Positions 18,719-27,697 of a DNA stretch of 64,000 nt are shown here, piece after piece (the stretch's first letter is position 1; each line of letters opens with the position of its first letter). The DNA is from Alphaproteobacteria bacterium. GTDB lineage: Bacteria > Pseudomonadota > Alphaproteobacteria > Caulobacterales > Maricaulaceae. A program made the position numbers and the translations under genes. The stretch lies in assembly GCA_018222865.1 (NCBI GenBank), contig JAAEZM010000001.1, forward strand, positions 353,747 to 417,746, written 5' to 3'. A model generated the notes under the pieces. That model had not been told where the DNA came from, made no database searches, and worked only from the letters and a program-made list of their open reading frames with translations.

Positions 18719-21700
18719 TCACGCTGTCCTGGACAGATCGCCTTCATTATCCGGCGTCTGCTCTCGCTCAATAATCTCGCGCCCCCGCAAATGTACGAAG
18801 GCAAGACGTTCTGCCTGCCAGTTCGACAGGAGTTGCGCCGCAATCCGCGATCCGGTCTGGTCCAGATGACGCTCAATCAATGACCGGCACCGGTGCTCAC
18901 TGGCCTGGGTGAAAGCGACGCGCAGAACAGTCTCTTCATTCAGGCGCGCATCAAGGCGTCGCTCAGGATCATAGACGAAGACGTCTCCGCCGGTCATGCC
19001 TGCAGCGAAATTGTCACCAACCGGCCCGAGAATGACCGCCACACCACCGGTCATATACTCGCAGCCATTGGTGCCACACCCCTCGACGACTGTCGTTGCA
19101 CCGGAGTTCCGCACCGCAAAACGCTGCCCTGCCCTTCCTGCCGCAAAAAGATGACCGGAGGTCGCGCCGTAAAGGCAGGTATTGCCAATGATCACATCAT
19201 GCTCCGCGGCGCTGCCGATGGGGCGGATCACGATATCGGCGCCAGACAGGCCCTTGCCAACATAATCATTGGCATCCCCGGACAACTCGATGCGAAGTCC
19301 CTGCGCAGCGAACGCCCCGAGCGACTGTCCTGCAGACCCTTTCAGCTTCAACGTTAACTGACCGGGGGCAAGGCCATCCGGACCAAAGCTTCTGACGATC
19401 TGGGAAGAGGTTCGCGCACCGACTGCGCGGTCTGTATTCTGGACCGAGTAATCCAGCTGCATTTTTTCGCGATGCTCAAAGACCGGCCGAGCATCCGCAA
19501 TGATCTGCTCATCCAGGGAAGGGGCCACCTCATTGCGTTGCTTGCGCGTCGATCGGGCGGGACGATCCGCCGCGTCGGCGCGGATCATGATCGCGCTGAG
19601 ATCAAGGTCATCCAATGCTTCAGAGCCGCGCGACACCTGCGCAAGAAGATCCGAGCGACCGATTACTTCTTCCAGGGTCGTCGCACCCAATCCACCCAGG
19701 ATCCGGCGAACATCTTCAGCTAGGAAGGTCATGAGATTGACCACATGATCGGGAATGCCGCCGAAGCGCTCCCGCAGGCTGGCATCCTGGGTACACACGC
19801 CAACCGGACAGGTATTTGAATGACACTGCCGCACCATCAGACAGCCCAGCGCGAGGAGCGATGTTGTCCCGACGCCGAACTCCTCAGCGCCCAGCATCGC
19901 AGCCACAACGATATCGCGACCGGTCCGGATCCCGCCATCTGCACGCAATGTGATGCGCTCGCGCAAACCATTGAGTGAGAGCATTTGATGCGCCTCGGCC
20001 AGGCCAAGCTCTAGAGGGCCGCCGGCGAACTTGATCGAGCTGAGAGCCGCAGCGCCCGTCCCACCAATACTGCCGGAAATATTGATGATGTCGGCATTGG
20101 CCTTGGCAACGCCAGCCGCAACTGCGCCGACCCCTGCAGAGGCCACAAGCTTCACACCCACGCGCGCCTGCGGATTGATCTGCTTGAGGTCATAAATGAG
20201 CTGGGCCAGATCCTCGATCGAGTAGATATCGTGATGCGGCGGCGGCGAGATCAGCGACACACCTGGCGTTGAAAGCCGCATTTTCGCGATGAAATCCGTG
20301 ACTTTGAAACCCGGCAGCTGCCCGCCCTCGCCAGGCTTGGCGCCCTGCGCGACCTTGATTTCTATCTCCCGGCATTGATTGAGATATTCCGCGGTCACAC
20401 CGAAACGGCCGGATGCGATCTGTTTCACAGCCGAATTCATATTATCGCCGTTCGGCAGCGCGGTGTAACGCGCCGGGTCTTCGCCGCCTTCACCGGAGAC
20501 AGACTTCGCCCCGATACGGTTCATCGCCACATTAAGCGCGGCATGCGCCTCCGGCGAGAGCGCCCCCAGCGACATGCCTGGCGTTACAAAGCGTTTGCGA
20601 ATCCCATTGACGCTCTCCACCCGCTCCAGCGGTACGGCTTCACCGAGCGGCCGCATTTCTAGCAAGTCACGCAATTGCGTGACACCCTCGGCATCAAGCG
20701 CTGCGAGATACTCGCCCCACTCGGTCGCATCATTCCGGCGCACCGCCTTTTGTAGCGCATTGATCGCTTGGGCCGACAGGGCATGGCGCTCCCCAGAGGA
20801 GCGACGCGTATAAAACCCACCAATCGGGAGTTTCGCCGGCTTCGCCCATGTAGTCCGGTGCAGGTCGATCGCAATCGCTTCCAGACCAGGCAAGCCGATC
20901 CCGGAGATGCGACTGACCACACCCGGCAGATAGTTTTCGATCACGGCACGTGACAGCCCCAGAACCTCGAAATTACAGCCACCGCGATAAGAGGAGATGA
21001 TCGAAATCCCCATCTTGGAGAGGATTTTCAAAAGCCCGTTATCGAGCGCGGTTTTCAAGTTCAAAGCGCCGGCCCGGCGCTCTTCCTCCAGCCCGGCACT
21101 ACCGCCCACAACACTATCGAAGGCGAGATAAGGGTTCACCGTGGTGGCCCCCAGACCGATAAGAACAGCCGCATAGTGCGGATCGAAACACTCCGCAGAG
21201 CGCACATTCACCGAGCATCCGGTCCGCAGGCCTTCCCGGATCAGGTGAGAGTGTACGGCGCCCGCAACCAGGATCATCGGTAGCGGCAGACGCTGCGCAT
21301 TCTGGCCTTCATCGGTCAGTACGAGATGTCCGGCACCGCCCCGGACCGCCTCGGCCGCCTTGGCAATCACCGCATCAAGCGCCCGACGCATCGCAACACC
21401 ATCGCCCTTCGCCCCTGCGGCGTCGAACGTCGCATCAATCTCCACGACTGTGTCGCCGAGATAATCGCGCAGCCGCGCATAAGCGCCATTCGTTAAGACC
21501 GGGCTGTCGAGTACGAGGACATCCGCGCTGCGCTCTCCGAAACCAAGAATATTTCCAAGATTGCGGAAGCGGGTCTTAAGCCCCATCACTCGCCCTTCGC
21601 GAAGAGGATCGATCGGAGGATTGGTGACTTGCGAAAATGTCTGGCGGAAGAAATGCGACAGGGGCCGATAGGCATCGGACAGCACGGCCAAGGGGGTGTC

Positions 21701-23233
21701 ATCCCCCATCGATCCCACTGCCTCCTTGCCCGTTGCGGACATCTCGCGCAGCAGGTTTTCAAGCGCCTCGAAACTATAGCCGGCAGCAGCCTGACGCTGG
21801 CGTCGTTCCTCGTCTGAATAGAGCAGCGGCTCTGGCCCCGGACCGACTACCGGTTCGATATCCGTCATCCCCTTGAGCCAGCGCTCATAGGGGTGCGCCG
21901 CACTCAGGGCATCGAGGATCTCGTTCTCACGATAGAATTTTCCCGCTTGCAGATCCAAGGCAATCAATCGACCGGGCGTGATCGCACCGCGCTGGGCGAT
22001 GCGTTCACTGCGCACAGGCGCCATGCCCGTTTCGGATCCGACAATAAGCAGGCCATCCTCGGTAAGCGCATAACGCATCGGTCGCAGACCATTGCGATCC
22101 AGCCCTGCCACGGCCCAGCGGCCATCAAAGGCCGCCACGGCAGCGGGTCCATCCCAGGGCTCCATCACCGCATTGCAATAGCCGTAAAGCGCCTGCCAGT
22201 TCTCCGGCATAACATCGGTTCGCTTTGACCAGGCTTCGGGAATGAGAAGGGTCTTGGCCATTGGCGCTGAGCGGCCCGCCCGGACGAGAATTTCAAACGT
22301 CTGGTCCAGAGCCGCGGAGTCAGACGCCCCTGGCTGAATAACCGGGCAGACATCACTTGTGCTGTCCGGGAAGGCGGTTTCGGCAATCGGGCGTTCGTGA
22401 GAGCGCATCCAATTCGTATTGCCCCGGATCGTATTGATCTCACCATTGTGCGCCAGCATCCGAAACGGCTGAGCGAGGCGCCATTCCGGGAAGGTATTGG
22501 TGGAGTATCTCTGGTGGAATATGGCGAATGGCGAGACGAAGTTCGGATCGCGGAGGTCGAGATAAAAAGCGTCGATATCCTGCGCGCGAAACAGCCCCTT
22601 ATAGATAATGTCCTTGGCGGACAGAGAGCACACATAAAGCTCGCGTAGATTTTCCTCGCGGGCCCGTCGTTCAATGCGACGGCGAACGAGATATAATTGG
22701 CGGGCCAGGGTCTCGTCATCACGGCCTTCGGGGTCGCGGAACAGGACTTGTTCGATTTCCGGCAGGGTTGCTCGGGCCTTTTCACCCAGAACCGAAGTGT
22801 CGATCGGTGGCTGTCGCCAGCCATAGAAACCGAACCCGTCACGCAGGATTTCGGCTTCCACAATGGCGCGGGCACGTTCTCGCGCAGCAAAATCCGTCCT
22901 GGGCAGGAATATCATCCCGACGATCACATCACCGGCTTGAGGCTCATGCCCCGTATCGGATACCGCGGCCCTGAAAAAGTCCTGCGGCACACCAATACGC
23001 AAACCCGCGCCATCGCCAGTGCGACCATCGGCATCGACCGCACCACGGTGCCAGACAGCCTTAAGCGCCGAGATCCCCATCTCAACGATCTCGCGCCGCG
23101 CGACGCCCTTGATGTCAGCAATCAAGCCGACCCCGCACGCATCCCTTTCATCCTCAGGCCGGTAGAGCCCTGCTTCCGTCAAGCGATCCAGCTTGTCGGG
23201 CGTGGTTTCGGGTGCTTTCGATTTCATTGTCAT
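18719..23233 (-). CDS. gltB: Glutamate synthase (NADPH) large subunit
   Basis: 1504 residues. After a short extension the class II glutaminase domain begins at catalytic C33 (ERDACGVGLIADI), and the propeptide appears to be retained or cleaved at this cysteine. The FMN-binding synthase domain contains the 3Fe-4S cysteines in CLMVRQCHSNTCPVGVC near residue 1150, and the C-terminal right-handed beta-helix has the repeated G-rich turns (GATTVVEGCGTNGCEYMTGG). It transfers the amide of glutamine to 2-oxoglutarate, giving two glutamates, with electrons from GltD. Start overlaps the gltD stop in ATGA; an ATG two codons later is equally usable. Confidence 0.98.
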   Translation of the reverse strand: MTMKSKAPETTPDKLDRLTEAGLYRPEDERDACGVGLIADIKGVARREIVEMGISALKAVWHRGAVDADGRTGDGAGLRIGVPQDFFRAAVSDTGHEPQAGDVIVGMIFLPRTDFAARERARAIVEAEILRDGFGFYGWRQPPIDTSVLGEKARATLPEIEQVLFRDPEGRDDETLARQLYLVRRRIERRAREENLRELYVCSLSAKDIIYKGLFRAQDIDAFYLDLRDPNFVSPFAIFHQRYSTNTFPEWRLAQPFRMLAHNGEINTIRGNTNWMRSHERPIAETAFPDSTSDVCPVIQPGASDSAALDQTFEILVRAGRSAPMAKTLLIPEAWSKRTDVMPENWQALYGYCNAVMEPWDGPAAVAAFDGRWAVAGLDRNGLRPMRYALTEDGLLIVGSETGMAPVRSERIAQRGAITPGRLIALDLQAGKFYRENEILDALSAAHPYERWLKGMTDIEPVVGPGPEPLLYSDEERRQRQAAAGYSFEALENLLREMSATGKEAVGSMGDDTPLAVLSDAYRPLSHFFRQTFSQVTNPPIDPLREGRVMGLKTRFRNLGNILGFGERSADVLVLDSPVLTNGAYARLRDYLGDTVVEIDATFDAAGAKGDGVAMRRALDAVIAKAAEAVRGGAGHLVLTDEGQNAQRLPLPMILVAGAVHSHLIREGLRTGCSVNVRSAECFDPHYAAVLIGLGATTVNPYLAFDSVVGGSAGLEEERRAGALNLKTALDNGLLKILSKMGISIISSYRGGCNFEVLGLSRAVIENYLPGVVSRISGIGLPGLEAIAIDLHRTTWAKPAKLPIGGFYTRRSSGERHALSAQAINALQKAVRRNDATEWGEYLAALDAEGVTQLRDLLEMRPLGEAVPLERVESVNGIRKRFVTPGMSLGALSPEAHAALNVAMNRIGAKSVSGEGGEDPARYTALPNGDNMNSAVKQIASGRFGVTAEYLNQCREIEIKVAQGAKPGEGGQLPGFKVTDFIAKMRLSTPGVSLISPPPHHDIYSIEDLAQLIYDLKQINPQARVGVKLVASAGVGAVAAGVAKANADIINISGSIGGTGAAALSSIKFAGGPLELGLAEAHQMLSLNGLRERITLRADGGIRTGRDIVVAAMLGAEEFGVGTTSLLALGCLMVRQCHSNTCPVGVCTQDASLRERFGGIPDHVVNLMTFLAEDVRRILGGLGATTLEEVIGRSDLLAQVSRGSEALDDLDLSAIMIRADAADRPARSTRKQRNEVAPSLDEQIIADARPVFEHREKMQLDYSVQNTDRAVGARTSSQIVRSFGPDGLAPGQLTLKLKGSAGQSLGAFAAQGLRIELSGDANDYVGKGLSGADIVIRPIGSAAEHDVIIGNTCLYGATSGHLFAAGRAGQRFAVRNSGATTVVEGCGTNGCEYMTGGVAVILGPVGDNFAAGMTGGDVFVYDPERRLDARLNEETVLRVAFTQASEHRCRSLIERHLDQTGSRIAAQLLSNWQAERLAFVHLRGREIIEREQTPDNEGDLSRTA

Positions 23234-24651
23234 TCTGCCGCTCCCAAAACACTGATACGGTTTTCCAGATAGGCTTCGATAGAGGCGGCCGCATCAAGCC
23301 CGTCCTTTATCGCCCAGACAACGAGAGAGGCGCCGCGATACATATCGCCAGCGACGAACACACCATCCAGCGATGTCATTCGGGTCTCCCGGTCCGCCTC
23401 GACGGTCCCCCATCGATGCAAGGCCAGCTCTGGAGCGTCAAATGAGGACGGAAGGTCTTCCGGCTCGAAGCCCAGGGCTGAAATCACCAGATCACTGCCC
23501 AAATCGAAGACCTCGCCCTCAATGGGCTCGGGAGATTGGCGCCCCGAACTGTCAGGCGCCCCCAGACGCATTCGCTGAACACGAACAGACAAGGACGCAT
23601 CGCTGTGATCGATAATGGCAATCGGAGCGGCCAGCCATTCGAAAACGACGCCTTCCTCCTCTGCGTTTTTCACTTCGCGCGCAGACCCCGGCATGTTGGC
23701 CCGGTTTCGGCGGTAAAGGCAGGTGACACTCTCAGCCCCTTGGCGGACAGCTGTTCGCACACAGTCCATCGCGGTATCGCCGCCGCCAATGACCACGACG
23801 CGCTTTCCCTTTGCCGAGAGCCGGTCATCCGCAGCCGGAGCATCACCCAGATCATCGCGATTGGCGCGGGTCAGGAAATCGAGCGCAGGCAGAACTTCTC
23901 CGCCGCCACCCGGACAGGTGAGTTGACGGGCAGCATAAACGCCAGTGGCGATCAGCACGGCGTGATGCGCACTTCTGATCTCTTCAAAGCTGATATCACG
24001 CCCAACATCGCAGTTCAGCTTGAACTCGACCCCGCCTTCGGCAAGCCGGTCCAGACGGCGCTGAACCACGTCCTTCTCCAGTTTAAAGCCCGGAATCCCG
24101 TACATTAAGAGACCGCCCGCCCGGTCCGCGCGCTCATAAACCGTCACCTCATATCCGGCTTCTCGCAGCTTTTCAGCCGCGGTCAGGCCTGCCGGGCCCG
24201 AACCGATAATGCCCACACTGGCCAAGCGCGGCGCGCCGGGTTTCACGGGTTCGACCCAGCCTTCTTCCCACGCGGTATCGGTGATGAATTTCTCAACGGC
24301 CCCGATGGTGATAGATCCATGGCCGGACTTCTCAACCACACAAGCCCCTTCACACAAGCGGTCTTGCGGACAGATGCGACCGCAGATTTCCGGCATGCTG
24401 GATGTTGCAGAGGATTGCTCATAAGCCTCGCGCAGGCGGTCACTTCCAGCCAGCATCAGCCAGTCGGGAATATTATTCTGCAAAGGACATCCCGATTGGC
24501 AAAAGGGGATGCCGCATTGAGAACACCGCGACGCCTGGCTCTCCGCGATATCAGCTACCCAGCGCTCATAGATTTCCTTGAAATCATCGCGCCGCTCCTG
24601 CGGCTCACGAGCTTCCGGATAGGACTGGTTGATATCGACAAATCTGAGCAA
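23230..24651 (-). CDS. gltD: Glutamate synthase small subunit
   Basis: 473 residues from a TTG at 24651, preceded by AGAGGGG at good spacing; this start gives the family-like N terminus M-L-R-F-V-D-I. A longer frame from a TTG at 24711 lacks a ribosome binding site and adds 20 unlikely residues. The protein has the two 4Fe-4S cysteine groups (RCSQCGIPFCQSGCP and EICGRICPQDRLCEGACV), an FAD-binding fold (GSGPAGLTAAEKL) and an NADPH-binding fold (VVIGGGDTAMDC). It oxidises NADPH and passes electrons to GltB. gltD precedes gltB with a 4-base overlap, so the pair is one operon. Confidence 0.97.
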   Translation of the reverse strand: MLRFVDINQSYPEAREPQERRDDFKEIYERWVADIAESQASRCSQCGIPFCQSGCPLQNNIPDWLMLAGSDRLREAYEQSSATSSMPEICGRICPQDRLCEGACVVEKSGHGSITIGAVEKFITDTAWEEGWVEPVKPGAPRLASVGIIGSGPAGLTAAEKLREAGYEVTVYERADRAGGLLMYGIPGFKLEKDVVQRRLDRLAEGGVEFKLNCDVGRDISFEEIRSAHHAVLIATGVYAARQLTCPGGGGEVLPALDFLTRANRDDLGDAPAADDRLSAKGKRVVVIGGGDTAMDCVRTAVRQGAESVTCLYRRNRANMPGSAREVKNAEEEGVVFEWLAAPIAIIDHSDASLSVRVQRMRLGAPDSSGRQSPEPIEGEVFDLGSDLVISALGFEPEDLPSSFDAPELALHRWGTVEADRETRMTSLDGVFVAGDMYRGASLVVWAIKDGLDAAASIEAYLENRISVLGAAE

Positions 24652-24736
24652 AACGAACCCCTCTGCGAAAACGGAATTTTGCAGCGCAGCATAAAAGCTG
24701 ATGCGAGACAAGAGGGCGGCACGGTATTTTTAGGAA

Positions 24737-24753
24737 GTTGTTGCGCGAACAAC
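24737..24753. promoter_or_regulatory. Inverted repeat upstream of gltD
   Basis: GTTGTT-GCGCG-AACAAC, six-base arms with a five-base centre, 86 bases upstream of the chosen gltD start and 180 upstream of the GntR gene. Such a symmetric site in the promoter region of the nitrogen-assimilation operon may bind a dimeric regulator. The regulator is not identifiable from sequence. Confidence 0.35.
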
Positions 24754-24932
24754 CAACCGCTCATGCCTGGATCAAATATTTTACCCCCAGTTTCAAACAT
24801 GGCGCATGAATTGCCCATTTTGCACATGCAAATCATGCTGCACCATCAAATCCGGATCGCGCCGGGCCGCATGACAGATCCGCCTGAAAGCATTAGGTTT
24901 CAAGCGCGCTCAGCTGCATGCACGAGGTTCAG

Positions 24933-25628
24933 ATGCCCGCCCACCCAGCAGACCCGATTGAAAAGACGTCCGTGGTCGACCAGCTCGCTGGAAAGCTCAG
25001 ACAGCGGATTTTGAGAAATGAGATAAAAGCCGGAGAAGCCCTGCGTCAGGAGGCGTTAGCAGAGGCCTATGGCGTTAGCCGCATGCCCATTCGAGAGGCG
25101 TTTCGCCAGCTGGAAGCAGAAGGGCTGGTTGTCTTCAATCCGCATCGGGGCGTTGTGGTCAGCGAAATGTCCGTGGATGAAGTCGAGGAACTCTTCGATC
25201 TGCGGCAAATCCTGGAGTGCGACTTGATCTTGCGCGCTGCCGAGCGCGCGACAGAGGATGACCACCGCGCAGCCCGCGAGCTTCTCGAGCGCTCACAGAA
25301 CGCCTATGAAACCGGCGAGGTTGAACATTGGGGAGAGCTGAACTGGGCGTTTCATACTGCACTTTACCGCCCTGCCGGCCGGGCGAGAGCGATGCAGCTC
25401 GTCGATACGTTGAACGCCAATATTGACCGATATGTCCGGCTCCAGCTCTTGCTCACCCAATCCGCGCCAGCACGGGCGCATGAAGAACATACCGGAATAC
25501 TCAACGCCTATATTGCGCGTGATCGAGAGAAGCTGGGCTCGCTCCTGCGCGCCCATATCGAACATGCCCGCGACAGCTTGATTGAACATTTGCGCCAACG
25601 GCCGGAATTCGCTGACAGCACTAGCTGA
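24933..25628 (+). CDS. GntR-family (FCD domain) transcriptional regulator
   Basis: 231 residues from the ATG at 24933, which follows GAGG at five bases; the ATG at 24918 has no such site. The N-terminal winged helix is typical GntR (QLAGKLRQRILRNEIKAGEAL, then EAYGVSRMPIREAFRQLEAEGLV), followed by an FCD ligand-binding helical bundle with metal-binding Asp/His candidates (ELNWAFHTALYRPAG; RAHEEHTGIL). Its 3' end overlaps the convergent epimerase gene by eight bases. Proteins of this type control hydroxyproline and amino-acid catabolic genes, so it is the natural candidate regulator of the two genes on the opposite strand. Confidence 0.9.
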   Translation: MPAHPADPIEKTSVVDQLAGKLRQRILRNEIKAGEALRQEALAEAYGVSRMPIREAFRQLEAEGLVVFNPHRGVVVSEMSVDEVEELFDLRQILECDLILRAAERATEDDHRAARELLERSQNAYETGEVEHWGELNWAFHTALYRPAGRARAMQLVDTLNANIDRYVRLQLLLTQSAPARAHEEHTGILNAYIARDREKLGSLLRAHIEHARDSLIEHLRQRPEFADSTS

Positions 25629-26619
25629 CGCTGAAGCCGTGCCGGAAGGGGTCATCCTGATCTACGAAGATCGTATTGATCCCCGTCTGGCGCGCCCATC
25701 CGCGAATACTGGGATGGATTGCGTCCAGGCTTCCAAGTTTGCAGACGCCATCGACCCGGCCATGAAACAGGCTGCCAATAATGCTCTCATGCACGAAGAC
25801 ATCGCCCGGCTTAAGCGTGCCTCTTGCTGCGAGCTGAGCCATGCGCGCACTCGTTCCAGTACCGCATGGCGAGCGATCGATCGCACGTTCACCATAGAAG
25901 ACCGCATTGCGCGCATCGGCCTGCGGATTTTGCGGCCTGTCCGTCCACATGATGTGGGACACGCCACGCACAGTCGGATCCTCCGGATGTGCAAGCTCCA
26001 CCGAGGACAGCAAGGCGCGAAGTTTGGGACTAAGATTGAGAATTCGATCGACGCCTAATGCCTCAATCCCCTCATATCCGGGCTGAGGCTCGATGATGGC
26101 ATAGAAATTCCCGCCATAAGCGATGTCGAGCTTGAGTCGGCCGAGCTCCGGACAATCGACCTCCAGATCCGCCACAGCGAGATAGCTGGGCACATTATGG
26201 ATGCGAACACCGGCGACCTTGTCGCCCTCCCATTCAATATCCGCGCGGACGCGGCCAGCCGGCGCATCCAGAAGGACGTGTTCGCGGCGCGCAGGATGAA
26301 TGACGCCATTCTCCAGCGCCATCGTCACCGCGCCGATTGTGCCATGGCCACACATCGGCAGGCATCCGCTTGTCTCCACAAACAGGATAGAGGCATCTGC
26401 GTCTTCACTACAGGGCGGCAGGAAGACCGCTCCGGACATCATGTCATGCCCGCGCGGCTCAAACATCAATGCGGTCCGTATCCAGTCATGATGCGCCAAG
26501 AAATCCTGCCGCTTCTCACTCATTGTCCTGCCGGCGAGTTCGGGCACCCCGCTCAGGATGAGCCGGACTGGATTACCGCATGTGTGACCGTCCAGACAGC
26601 TGAAGATATGCCGCTTCAA
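25621..26619 (-). CDS. 4-hydroxyproline 2-epimerase (proline racemase family)
   Basis: 332 residues from a TTG at 26619, five bases after the stop of the upstream deaminase gene and preceded by GGAG. The frame runs further but that part lies inside the deaminase gene. Both catalytic cysteines of the racemase/epimerase group are present: C90 in LPMCGHGTIG and C252 in SPCGTGTSAR; the dehydratases of the family have Thr in place of the first. The start HIFSCLDGHTCGNPVRL is also diagnostic. It converts trans-4-hydroxy-L-proline to the cis-D form, the first step of bacterial hydroxyproline use. Proline racemase is the less likely alternative given the neighbour. Confidence 0.92.
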   Translation of the reverse strand: MKRHIFSCLDGHTCGNPVRLILSGVPELAGRTMSEKRQDFLAHHDWIRTALMFEPRGHDMMSGAVFLPPCSEDADASILFVETSGCLPMCGHGTIGAVTMALENGVIHPARREHVLLDAPAGRVRADIEWEGDKVAGVRIHNVPSYLAVADLEVDCPELGRLKLDIAYGGNFYAIIEPQPGYEGIEALGVDRILNLSPKLRALLSSVELAHPEDPTVRGVSHIMWTDRPQNPQADARNAVFYGERAIDRSPCGTGTSARMAQLAARGTLKPGDVFVHESIIGSLFHGRVDGVCKLGSLDAIHPSIRGWARQTGINTIFVDQDDPFRHGFSVS

Positions 26620-26623
26620 GAGG

Positions 26624-27547
26624 CTACTCCGCGGTCGCAGCCAGCGCCTTGCCGACCGGGCGCGTATCCCGGGCGGTCTCGACCATGGCGATGACCGCAT
26701 CACGACGCTCACCCGTCAACACCATGCGAGGCATGCGAACGCGTTCGGAACCGCGCCCCATTATTTGCTCTGCCAGTTTGATGGACTGGACCAGATCATG
26801 CTCCGCATCGAGATGGAGCAATGGCATGAACCAGCGATAGATCTCCAGAGCCCGGGCATGGTCGCCGGCTTTGAATGCGTCCCACAGGCCAATGGATTCT
26901 TCCGGGAAAGCGCTGGTCAGGCCGGAGACCCAGCCAACCGCCCCCAGGAAGAGGCCTTCCAGTGCGACATCATCAAGGCCCGCAAAAACCGCATAGCGGT
27001 CACCGCATGCATTGATCAGATCCGTGATACGGCGGCTATCGGGTGCGGACTCTTTAATGGCGACAAGCGTCTCGACATCAGAGAGCCGCTTGAGTGTGTC
27101 CACCGAGATACTCACCCGATAGGCCGGCGGGTTGTTGTAGATCATGATGGGGAGGTTTGAGGCCGCCGCGACCCGTCGCAAATGCGTTTCCAGCTCCAGC
27201 TCTGTCGGAACGTAAACCATCGCCGGCAGGACCATGAGCCCATCTGCACCGATCGCTTCTGCATCACGGGCGAAGTCTTCGGCCAATTCGGTGGTCAGCT
27301 CCGAAACGCCGGAAATCACAGGGACACGGCGATCGACAACATCAACAATAGCCTTCAGCAGATCGCGCTTTTCCTCGGCGCGAAGGGAATTGTTTTCTCC
27401 GCACGTGCCCATCGCAATAATACCATGGACGCCGTCACGGATCAGATTGTCGATCACTTTCTGCGTTGCCGGCAGGTCAACCCGGCCGGTTTCATCGAAT
27501 TGCGTGGTCGCCGCCGGGAAAACTCCGGCCCAGTCGATTTGTGTCAT
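26624..27547 (-). CDS. DapA-family protein, likely 1-pyrroline-4-hydroxy-2-carboxylate deaminase
   Basis: 307 residues of TIM-barrel dihydrodipicolinate synthase/N-acetylneuraminate lyase family. The Schiff-base lysine is K165 (VAIKESAPDS), with the conserved Tyr in MIYNNPPAY and the phosphate-binding-like MGTCGENNSL. Because it is the first gene of a two-gene unit with hydroxyproline epimerase, the expected role is deamination of 1-pyrroline-4-hydroxy-2-carboxylate to 2-oxoglutarate semialdehyde, as in Pseudomonas and Sinorhizobium. The D-hydroxyproline oxidase and semialdehyde dehydrogenase needed for the full route are not in this window. A palindrome lies 52 bases upstream of its start. 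Confidence 0.88.
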   Translation of the reverse strand: MTQIDWAGVFPAATTQFDETGRVDLPATQKVIDNLIRDGVHGIIAMGTCGENNSLRAEEKRDLLKAIVDVVDRRVPVISGVSELTTELAEDFARDAEAIGADGLMVLPAMVYVPTELELETHLRRVAAASNLPIMIYNNPPAYRVSISVDTLKRLSDVETLVAIKESAPDSRRITDLINACGDRYAVFAGLDDVALEGLFLGAVGWVSGLTSAFPEESIGLWDAFKAGDHARALEIYRWFMPLLHLDAEHDLVQSIKLAEQIMGRGSERVRMPRMVLTGERRDAVIAMVETARDTRPVGKALAATAE

Positions 27548-27598
27548 CCTCTGCCCTTTCCCGGCTGCCTAGGGGGTCATAAAACTGGAAATACTCAA

Positions 27599-27610
27599 AT
27601 TGGATCCAAT
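27599..27610. promoter_or_regulatory. Palindrome ATTGGATCCAAT upstream of the hydroxyproline genes
   Basis: A perfect 12-base palindrome in an A+T-rich 150-base spacer, 52 bases upstream of the deaminase gene and 88 bases upstream of the divergent metalloprotease gene. FCD-type GntR regulators commonly bind short palindromes of this size, and such a regulator is encoded at the other end of the locus. Assignment to that protein is inference. Confidence 0.5.
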
Positions 27611-27697
27611 ATTCAATCTGTCATTTCAACTCGCTCCGCGAGGTGACATCTACGCAGAGCCTCGCTAGCGTGGGCGCGAATATCGGGGAGAACAAGC

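Noticed and set aside
24652-24711. 60-base N-terminal extension of gltD from a TTG at 24711
   Set aside because: No Shine-Dalgarno sequence at 24711, whereas AGAGGGG precedes the TTG at 24651, and the shorter protein begins like other GltD proteins.
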